A stretch of 10,878 nt of DNA. Origin: Oscillospiraceae bacterium (GTDB lineage: Bacteria; Bacillota; Clostridia; Oscillospirales; Ruminococcaceae). Below, piece after piece: positions 6,683 to 10,878 of the stretch (position 1 is the first letter of the stretch; every line of letters starts with the position of its first letter). The notes beneath the pieces were generated by a model, which was given only the letters and a program-made list of their open reading frames with translations, did no database searches and was not told where the DNA came from. A program made the position numbers and the translations under genes. Where the stretch lies: the NCBI GenBank assembly GCA_017528675.1, contig JAFXOO010000397.1, positions 1 through 10,878 on the forward strand. Reading direction: 5' to 3'.

Positions 6683-6919
6683 ATGAAAGAATTATTATAT
6701 GCCATCGTTGCGGGTCTTGTGGACAACAAGGATGCCATCGAGATTACCCAGGACGAGCCGAACGAGGAAGGCGTTATTGTGTTTCATCTGCATGTAGCAG
6801 AGGACGATATGGGCCGTGTTATCGGCAAGCAGGGCAGAATTGCCAAGGCGATCCGCACGATCATGCGTTCCGGTGCCGCCAGAAACGGCATGGAAAGCAT
6901 TGCTGTCGAGATCGGCTGA
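6683..6919 (+). CDS. khpA: KH-domain RNA-binding protein KhpA (YlqC family)
   Basis: This 78-residue protein is a single type II KH domain with the RNA-binding loop GKQG at residues 48-51 in GRVIGKQGRIAKAIRTIM. KhpA normally pairs with KhpB (Jag/EloR). In pneumococcus and relatives the pair binds many RNAs and affects cell elongation and division. The preceding open frame extends back into rpsP, but the ATG at 6683 is the right start because GGAGG (6673-6677) lies five bases upstream and the protein then has normal family length. An 80-base spacer separates it from rpsP and contains only a weak hairpin (GTGCCT 6609-6614 with AGGCAC 6634-6639). rimM follows after 13 bases, consistent with co-transcription. 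Confidence 0.95.
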   Translation: MKELLYAIVAGLVDNKDAIEITQDEPNEEGVIVFHLHVAEDDMGRVIGKQGRIAKAIRTIMRSGAARNGMESIAVEIG

Positions 6920-6932
6920 TCCCGGAGGAAGC

Positions 6933-7457
6933 ATGGGACAGAAGCGATTTTTGGAAATAGGTAAGATCACAAACGTCCATGGTCTGCACGGGGAGGTCAA
7001 GGTCTATCCCTGGTGTGACGATGCGGCGTTTTTGTGTTCCTTTGATACGCTGTACACGGACAAGGACGGCCTTCATCCCGTGGAGATTCTGCGTGCCAGA
7101 GTGCAGCAGAACATGGTCATCCTACAGCTTGCGGGCTGCGGGACACGGGAACAGGCTGAGGCGATGCGTGGTACAGTGCTGTATATGGACAGGGATGATG
7201 TGGAACTGGAGGAAGGAACCTATTTCATCCAGGATCTCATCGGACTGCGGGTTGTGGATGCCGACACCGGCAGGGAATGGGGCGTGATCCGGGATGTCAT
7301 GCAGACCGGCGCCAACGATGTGTACAGCATCTATAATGCACAGGAAAAGAAAGAGTACCTTGCACCTGCCATCCCCGAAGTGGTACTGCAAACGGATCTT
7401 GCGGCCGGCGTCATGACCATCCGGCCTCTGAAGGGACTGTTTGACGATGCGGATTGA
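6933..7457 (+). CDS. rimM: Ribosome maturation factor RimM
   Basis: This 174-residue protein binds S19 and assists maturation of the 30S head. The N-terminal RimM barrel (about 5-90) has EIGKITNVHGLHGEVKVYP. The C-terminal PRC-barrel-like domain (about 95-170) has TYFIQDLIGLRVVD, ANDVYSIYN and the closing block YLAPAIPEVV with RPLKGLFD. The open frame extends upstream into khpA, but the ATG at 6933 has GGAGG (6924-6928) four bases before it and gives the canonical N-terminus. The 3' end overlaps the trmD start by 11 bases, which suggests translational coupling. The length is normal and nothing is missing. Confidence 0.96.
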   Translation: MGQKRFLEIGKITNVHGLHGEVKVYPWCDDAAFLCSFDTLYTDKDGLHPVEILRARVQQNMVILQLAGCGTREQAEAMRGTVLYMDRDDVELEEGTYFIQDLIGLRVVDADTGREWGVIRDVMQTGANDVYSIYNAQEKKEYLAPAIPEVVLQTDLAAGVMTIRPLKGLFDDAD

Positions 7458-8172
7458 GATAGCCACGCTTTTCCCGGAGATGTGTGAGGCCTATCTCTCG
7501 GAAAGCATTGTCGGCAGAGCCAGAAAAGCCGGCCTGATCGACATTCATTGCCGGAATATCCGGGATTATACACTCGACAAGCACCGCCGTGTGGACGATA
7601 AGCCGTTTGGCGGCGGCATGGGTATGGTGATGCAGGCAGAGCCGATCTATCGCTGCTGGCAGGCAGCATGCGAGGAGATGGGCGGCCGTCCGCATACCAT
7701 CTACCTCTCCCCCCAGGGCAAAACCCTGACGCAGGGGAGAGCTGTGGAGCTGCTCCGGGAACCCTCGCTGTTTCTGCTGTGCGGGCATTATGAGGGTGTG
7801 GACCAGCGGGTGCTCGACAAGATTGTGGACGAGGAAATCTCCATCGGTGACTATGTGCTGACCGGCGGCGAACTGCCGGCACTGGTGCTCACGGATGCGA
7901 TTGCCCGGATGTGTCCGGGCGTTCTGCCGGCAGCGGTTGCCTTCGAGGAGGAGAGTCATTTTTCAGGGCTGCTGGAGTATCCGCAGTACACCCGCCCGGA
8001 GATCTGGGAGAATATGGCAGTGCCTCCGGTATTGCTTTCGGGGCATCACCGGAACATCACACTCTGGCACCGGGAGCAGAGTTTGCAGGTGACAAAGGAG
8101 AAGCGCCCGGAGATGTATGAGGCCTATCTGGCAAAAATGGAAAAAGAGAGAAATGATGCGGGTGATATGTAA
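7447..8172 (+). CDS. trmD: tRNA (guanine-N1)-methyltransferase TrmD
   Basis: This 241-residue SPOUT enzyme uses S-adenosylmethionine to methylate G37 of tRNAs, preventing +1 frameshifting. Family motifs are complete: MRIEIATLFPEM at the start, DDKPFGGGMGMVMQ, LCGHYEGVDQR (111-121), SIGDYVLTGGELPA in the trefoil-knot SAM site (132-145), GLLEYPQYTRPE and PPVLLSGHH. I start at ATG 7447 rather than TTG 7441, because 7447 gives the canonical N-terminus and has AAGGGA ten bases upstream. It overlaps rimM by 11 bases. By alignment from memory with E. coli TrmD, Arg154 is kept, while the catalytic Asp169 position is Glu169 here (EEES in place of TEDS). This is probably a lineage variant. rplS, the usual next gene, is not present. 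Confidence 0.97.
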   Translation: MRIEIATLFPEMCEAYLSESIVGRARKAGLIDIHCRNIRDYTLDKHRRVDDKPFGGGMGMVMQAEPIYRCWQAACEEMGGRPHTIYLSPQGKTLTQGRAVELLREPSLFLLCGHYEGVDQRVLDKIVDEEISIGDYVLTGGELPALVLTDAIARMCPGVLPAAVAFEEESHFSGLLEYPQYTRPEIWENMAVPPVLLSGHHRNITLWHREQSLQVTKEKRPEMYEAYLAKMEKERNDAGDM

Positions 8173-8190
8173 TGTATCACCCGATTTTAT
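8159..8190 (+). terminator. Terminator overlapping the trmD stop codon
   Basis: CGGGTGATA (8159-8167) and TATCACCCG (8175-8183) form a perfect 9-base stem with a 7-base loop containing the TAA stop, followed by ATTTTATT. The T-tract is modest, but the stem is strong and the position at the operon end is right. Confidence 0.75.
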
Positions 8191-8204
8191 TGCATCATGC
8201 ACAT

Positions 8205-8243
8205 AATTCTATGTTGAAATTTATGGCTTTTCAACACAGAATT
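8205..8243. other. Long hairpin in the trmD-ptsH gap
   Basis: AATTCTATGTTGAAA (8205-8219) and TTTCAACACAGAATT (8229-8243) pair over 15 bases with one mismatch and a 9-base loop. There is no T-tract on either side, so it is not an ordinary terminator. It lies about 110 bases upstream of the HPr promoter. A perfect 12-base palindrome, GTGAATATTCAC (8260-8271), follows. Both could be regulatory sites, and I cannot assign a factor. Confidence 0.5.
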
Positions 8244-8352
8244 CCACCAAAATGCTGTGGTGAATATTCACAAACATTTTATATGCAAGTGTTTCGGCTT
8301 TGCCAAAACCGTAGAATTTTTCGGAAAAACCACGAAACCCCCTAAAAAACCG

Positions 8353-8381
8353 TTGACGAATTGAAAAAATGCATGTATAAT
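8353..8381 (+). promoter_or_regulatory. Sigma-A promoter of the HPr gene
   Basis: TTGACG (8353-8358) and a perfect TATAAT (8376-8381) are separated by 17 bases. The predicted start is near 8388, giving a leader of about 55 bases before the ATG at 8443. The upstream 120 bases are A/T-tract rich, which may help promoter strength. Confidence 0.85.
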
Positions 8382-8442
8382 AACAGTATGCAAAGGTAAG
8401 CACACAAAAACAATTACATTGCAAAGATGGGAGAGTTTGATT

Positions 8443-8715
8443 ATGTTTGTAAAAGATGTTACCGTACAGAATCAGGTTGGCCTCCATGCAAGACCTGCCA
8501 CTTTCTTCATCCAGAAGGCAAATGAGTATAAGTCCTCTATCTGGATCGAGAAGAAGGAGCGCAGAGTGAATGCAAAGAGCCTTCTGGGTATCCTGTCCCT
8601 CGGCATCGTAGGCGGCACGGATATTCGCATCATTGCTGACGGCTCTGACGAGCAGGCTGCTGTTGAGGCTCTGGTTGAGCTGGTAGAGAGCGGCTTCAGC
8701 GATGACAACAGATAA
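8443..8715 (+). CDS. ptsH: HPr family phosphocarrier protein
   Basis: This 90-residue protein is HPr-like. The active-site motif GLHARPAT places the phosphorylatable histidine at residue 15. The HPr-kinase site Ser46 lies in NAKSLLGILSLGI (43-55). In classical systems His15 passes phosphate from enzyme I to sugar permeases, while Ser46-P works with CcpA in carbon catabolite repression. Both residues present argues for a true HPr and against Crh, which lacks His15. The C-terminal helix ends VEALVELVESGFSDDNR. GGGAG at 8429-8433 lies nine bases before the ATG, and the gene has its own consensus promoter and a strong terminator, so it is a single-gene unit. It is outside any visible PTS operon. 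Many relatives use HPr mainly for regulation, and that may hold here (inference). Confidence 0.93.
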   Translation: MFVKDVTVQNQVGLHARPATFFIQKANEYKSSIWIEKKERRVNAKSLLGILSLGIVGGTDIRIIADGSDEQAAVEALVELVESGFSDDNR

Positions 8716-8731
8716 GTAACCAACCGAAATG

Positions 8732-8765
8732 GGCGCTGCCGGAATGCTCTGGCAGCGCCGTTTTT
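8732..8765 (+). terminator. Strong intrinsic terminator after HPr
   Basis: GGCGCTGCC (8732-8740) and GGCAGCGCC (8751-8759) form a perfect 9-base GC-rich stem with a 10-base loop, followed by GTTTTTCTT. It separates HPr from the convergent spoIVB gene, whose stop codon is only a few bases further on. No matching T-tract is seen for the minus strand. Confidence 0.93.
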
Positions 8766-8769
8766 CTTG

Positions 8770-9981
8770 TTACCGGACAGATTGTCCGAGCATGGTTTCC
8801 GCAAAGATGCCATAGCCCTTTGCCGGGTCAGAGACAAAGACATGCGTGACAGCGCCGACAAGCCGTCCGTTTTGCAGGATCGGGCTGCCGGACATGCCCT
8901 GCACAATGCCGCCGGTCTCCGCAAGCAGCCGCTCGTCCGTGATCTCGATGACCATATTCCGGCCGTCATCCCGAAAGTCGAGCGCAGTGATTTCTGCTGA
9001 ATAGGGAGCCGGTTCACTGCCGCTGACTGTGGTCAGAATCACCGCTTCACCGAGTGTCACCTCCTGCTTGAGCGCCATCGGCACAGCAGGGGAATCCGGC
9101 AGTTCCGTGGTCTTGCCATAGATGCCGCAGCCAGTGTTGGCGGAGAGTGTGCCCAGCGGGGCATCTGTCGGGAAATAGCCCTGAAGCTGCCCCGGCGTAC
9201 CGGGCGAGCCCCTGACGGCGCCGCTGATTGTCACCCGGTCTGCTTCACCGCTGCCGAGCGGGATGCGGCAGCCCGTATCGGGGTCGCAGATCGGATGTCC
9301 CAGCCCCGCAAAGCTGCCGTCCGACGGGTCATAATAGGTCAGCGTGCCGATGCCTGCGGCGCTGTCCCGCACCCAGAGTCCGGTCTGAAAGGCCGCATCT
9401 GTAACCGACCAGACCGGCGTCAGCGTGACCTCGCTTGTCTTGCCGTCCCGGCAGACCGTGAGCAGCAGCGGCTCTCCGGCAGCAGCGGCATTCCGCAGAT
9501 CTCCGGAGGAGCTGACAGGCGTGTGATCCGCCTCCCGGATGATGTCGCCCTCCTGCAAGCCGGCTTCCAGCGCCGGACAGCAGTGGCCGTCAGCGCCGGC
9601 GACTTCTCCGAAGCCGACGACCATGCAGCCGTCCATCAGCATCCGCACGCCGAATGGCTCGCCGCCCGGAATAAGCAGAATCTCCTCTGCCGGCTGCACG
9701 CCGACAGTCTTGATCGGAAAGACCCCGAACAGCCGCAGGGAAGCCGCATCATGGCAGGAGCCCGTATGAGCGGCACTGACTGTCTCGCCGGTGCGGACAG
9801 CGGTGATGGGCAGCGCTGCGGAGATGTGCAGCGTTTCGCCCTTGCGGACGCTGTAGCCATCCGCAAGTGTCCCCGCATAATACAGCGATGCCGAAACCGG
9901 CACCAGAAATGCAAGTCCTGCCAGCGACAAGAGCTGCCGGAGCAGGCTGCGTGAAGTGATTTCCAATTTTTTACGTTTCAT
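8770..9981 (-). CDS. spoIVB: SpoIVB-type sporulation serine peptidase (family S55)
   Basis: This 403-residue protein matches SpoIVB, the forespore-secreted protease that triggers pro-sigma-K processing by acting on SpoIVFA. A membrane anchor spans about residues 16-38. The block LRLFGVFPIKTVGVQ (82-96) followed by ILLIPGGEPFGVRM is typical, and a PDZ domain covers about 108-190. The S55 peptidase domain follows, with the catalytic histidine H229 in GLGHPI, D349 in ITDERLL and S364 in QGMSGSPI. The Asp-Ser spacing of 15 equals that of the B. subtilis triad (H236, D363, S378). All key residues are intact, so the protein should be active. The start has a weak ribosome site (GGTGA, only three bases away). 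The usual partners recN and spo0A are not adjacent. It implies a spore-forming host. Confidence 0.93.
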   Translation of the reverse strand: MKRKKLEITSRSLLRQLLSLAGLAFLVPVSASLYYAGTLADGYSVRKGETLHISAALPITAVRTGETVSAAHTGSCHDAASLRLFGVFPIKTVGVQPAEEILLIPGGEPFGVRMLMDGCMVVGFGEVAGADGHCCPALEAGLQEGDIIREADHTPVSSSGDLRNAAAAGEPLLLTVCRDGKTSEVTLTPVWSVTDAAFQTGLWVRDSAAGIGTLTYYDPSDGSFAGLGHPICDPDTGCRIPLGSGEADRVTISGAVRGSPGTPGQLQGYFPTDAPLGTLSANTGCGIYGKTTELPDSPAVPMALKQEVTLGEAVILTTVSGSEPAPYSAEITALDFRDDGRNMVIEITDERLLAETGGIVQGMSGSPILQNGRLVGAVTHVFVSDPAKGYGIFAETMLGQSVR

Positions 9982-9995
9982 CCGTCACCAACTTT

Positions 9996-10017
9996 CTGTG
10001 CACCAGATCATGCACAG
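9996..10017. promoter_or_regulatory. Inverted repeat between spoIVB and the divergent membrane-protein gene
   Basis: CTGTGCA (9996-10002) and TGCACAG (10011-10017) are perfect 7-base arms around an 8-base centre. It lies about 15 bases upstream of the spoIVB start codon and could be an operator or a leader hairpin. Confidence 0.4.
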
Positions 10018-10020
10018 TAT

Positions 10021-10049
10021 TAGGATGGACAGATCGGGACAGAATATGA
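10021..10049 (-). promoter_or_regulatory. Tentative sigma-G-like promoter of spoIVB
   Basis: On the minus strand, TCATA (10049-10045) and CATCCTA (10027-10021) with a 17-base spacer loosely resemble forespore sigma-G boxes. In B. subtilis spoIVB is a sigma-F/sigma-G gene. The match is weak and would not be called without the gene identity. Confidence 0.2.
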
Positions 10050-10079
10050 CCGTGAAGCTTTGTAAGGAGTGGAAAAAAT

Positions 10080-10607
10080 ATGAAAAAATGGCCGCAGATC
10101 TTAAAGACCATGACCGCCGTGCTGCTGCTCCTTTCGGCAGCGGTCTATCCGGGTTTTATGGCAATGATGTCTGCATCCGGATGGGCTTATAATGTCCGGG
10201 AGGGGAATTATCCGGATGTCTTTCGCTCTTTTGCCGGCTGGATGTATGCAGGAGGCGGATTGCTGTGCATCGGCGCACTGCTGGCGGTGCTGTCGATGAA
10301 GCCGAAGCGCTGGATCCTTGCACCCGCAGCGATGGGATGCGCCGGAACCGGCCTTGCGGCGAGCCTTTCCTCGCTGTACCGCTTCACCGCCTATGCCGAC
10401 CAGCATTTTTCCGGGATTGGTGAAACCATGCAGCCGGTGAGCGACCTGTACCGTGACAGGCTGCTGCCGGTCATCCTGCCGGCGGTGCTGACGGCGATTC
10501 TTGCAGCGTGGAATCTGTTGTCCGAGGAGACAAGAGACTACCGCAGCCGGAAGCGTGCCGAGCGCCTTGCCAGAGAAAACGCCCCAGCGCCGAAAATTGT
10601 AGAGTAA
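10080..10607 (+). CDS. Unrecognised four-helix membrane protein
   Basis: This 175-residue protein has four predicted membrane helices at about residues 8-30, 54-73, 78-99 and 128-147. A soluble C-terminal tail rich in arginine, lysine and glutamate follows (SEETRDYRSRKRAERLAREN). The first helix follows MKKWPQ and could be a signal anchor. The segment between helices 3 and 4 (about 100-127) contains YADQHFSGIGETMQPVSDLY. I recognise no domain or catalytic motif. AAGGAG at 10064-10069 lies ten bases before the ATG. It is divergent from spoIVB, and the spacer of about 100 bases may hold control sites for both, so a sporulation link is possible but unproven. An intrinsic terminator follows at 10767-10796, beyond a structured repeat. 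Base composition matches the GC-rich surroundings. Confidence 0.8.
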   Translation: MKKWPQILKTMTAVLLLLSAAVYPGFMAMMSASGWAYNVREGNYPDVFRSFAGWMYAGGGLLCIGALLAVLSMKPKRWILAPAAMGCAGTGLAASLSSLYRFTAYADQHFSGIGETMQPVSDLYRDRLLPVILPAVLTAILAAWNLLSEETRDYRSRKRAERLARENAPAPKIVE

Positions 10608-10609
10608 TG

Positions 10610-10769
10610 CCCCACCCCCAAACAATGCCAACAACTTAGGCATTTTGTCGGCTTGCGCCGACTTAGGAGGGGCTGCTCGCCCCTCCTAAACCTCCCTCGG
10701 CAGGACTATGCAGCCCTGCACCCGCAGATTTGGGTTCTGCTAAGTCGTTAGCATTGCACCCCCACCCCC
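10610..10769. repeat. CCCCACCCCC direct repeats flanking the structured unit
   Basis: CCCCACCCCC occurs at 10610-10619 and 10760-10769, each three bases outside the inverted ends of the unit at 10623-10756. They could be a target-site duplication of a small mobile repeat, part of the repeat itself, or low-complexity coincidence. Confidence 0.4.
10623..10756 (-). ncRNA. Candidate structured minus-strand RNA or palindromic repeat unit
   Basis: The ends are 17-base inverted repeats (10623-10639 and 10740-10756) with two mismatches. Inside are a 6-base stem with 4-base loop (10647-10662), a directly adjacent 10-base perfect stem TTAGGAGGGG/CCCCTCCTAA (10663-10689), an 8-base stem with one mismatch (10700-10719) and a 5-base stem (10724-10740). 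The two end mismatches, the next base pair outward (10622/10757) and the one internal mismatch are all A-C on the plus strand. Each becomes a G-U pair on the minus strand, where the 4-base loop also reads GCAA, a GNRA tetraloop. This favours folding of a minus-strand RNA. I see no clear minus-strand promoter, so a repeat of the MITE or IS200/IS605-derived palindromic type is the main alternative. No reading frame of note lies within. Confidence 0.5.
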
Positions 10770-10796
10770 CCTCCCCGCCGGGAAGGGGGCTTTTCT
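10767..10796 (+). terminator. Intrinsic terminator downstream of the membrane-protein gene
   Basis: CCCCCTCCC (10767-10775) pairs with GGGA plus GGGGG (10780-10789) around a CGCC loop with one bulged A, followed by CTTTTCTT. It probably ends the transcript of the 10080-10607 gene and insulates the next gene. Confidence 0.65.
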
Positions 10797-10839
10797 TGTC
10801 ACCTGCAACACTTTCCCCGTTTCCTGTGTCTTAGGTTTA

Positions 10840-10853
10840 TGAAAGCGCTTTCC
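10840..10853 (+). promoter_or_regulatory. Near-perfect cre site (CcpA-type catabolite operator)
   Basis: TGAAAGCGCTTTCC contains the perfect 12-base palindrome GAAAGCGCTTTC (10841-10852). It matches the cre consensus TGWAARCGYTWWCA at 13 of 14 positions. It sits directly before the ribosome binding site of the gene starting at 10872, where bound CcpA or another LacI-family regulator would block transcription. The binding protein is inferred. Confidence 0.7.
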
Positions 10854-10871
10854 CGCAAAGGAGGGATCCAT

Positions 10872-10878
10872 TTGACCG
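10872..10878 (+). CDS. Start of a new gene (only the first codons in window)
   Basis: AAAGGAGGG (10857-10865) is a strong ribosome binding site, and TTG at 10872-10874 lies six bases downstream, followed by ACC. Only two full codons are visible, so the product cannot be identified. The cre-like operator just upstream suggests a carbon-regulated gene, perhaps for carbohydrate use (inference). Confidence 0.45.

Noticed and set aside
8258..8274. GTGAATATTCAC region as a Rex redox operator
   Set aside because: The half-sites are two bases closer than in the Rex consensus and the left arm reads GGTGA in place of TTGTGA.
8221..8487. 88-residue minus-strand open frame in the trmD-ptsH gap
   Set aside because: It covers the HPr promoter and the HPr start in reverse, with no ribosome site and low-complexity composition.
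9295..9954. 219-residue plus-strand open frame inside spoIVB
   Set aside because: It is antisense to a fully motif-supported SpoIVB and has no ribosome site or family signal.
10610..10769. CRISPR array
   Set aside because: There are only two short low-complexity repeats and one internal unit, with no regular repeat-spacer pattern and no cas gene.

Overview
The window reads as chromosomal DNA of a spore-forming, starch- and glycogen-using Firmicute, most like the Oscillospiraceae/Ruminococcus group (class Clostridia). This is an inference from several observations: strong Gram-positive ribosome binding sites, consensus sigma-A promoters with 17-base spacers, a SpoIVB sporulation protease, an HPr carrying both His15 and Ser46, and the ylxM-ffh-rpsP-khpA-rimM-trmD order. 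Most of it is GC-rich. The stretch from about 2,900 to 4,500 is clearly AT-richer.

Layout. Positions 1-671 hold the C-terminal 222 residues of glycogen phosphorylase. A GH13 alpha-glucan hydrolase (856-2793) follows on the same strand and ends at a strong terminator shared with a convergent gene. Positions 2925-4383 form an AT-rich divergent pair: an unrecognised helical lipoprotein on the minus strand and a small XRE-type regulator on the plus strand. Two near-perfect sigma-A promoters lie back to back between them with overlapping -35 boxes. A repeated 9-base motif touches both -10 boxes, so the pair looks like a self-contained regulated module.

From 4440 a consensus promoter drives the translation/secretion operon ylxM, ffh (SRP54), rpsP (S16), khpA (KH RNA-binding protein), rimM and trmD. 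It stops at a hairpin overlapping the trmD stop codon. The usual last gene, rplS, is absent. A separate sigma-A promoter then drives HPr (8443-8715). A strong terminator follows, and spoIVB runs convergently (8770-9981, minus strand). A divergent four-helix membrane protein of unknown function (10080-10607) follows.

The last 270 bases hold the most unusual sequence. A 134-base unit (10623-10756) has 17-base imperfect inverted ends and several internal hairpins. Its four mispaired positions are A-C on the plus strand and would become G-U wobbles on the minus strand, and one loop becomes a GNRA tetraloop on that strand. This fits a structured minus-strand RNA or a palindromic mobile repeat. A plus-strand terminator, a near-perfect CcpA-type cre site and the ribosome binding site of a new gene (TTG start at 10872) end the window.

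Functionally, glycogen phosphorylase and the GH13 enzyme degrade intracellular alpha-glucans. HPr (Ser46-P form) and the cre site suggest carbon-catabolite control. The central operon serves membrane targeting, ribosome maturation and tRNA modification.
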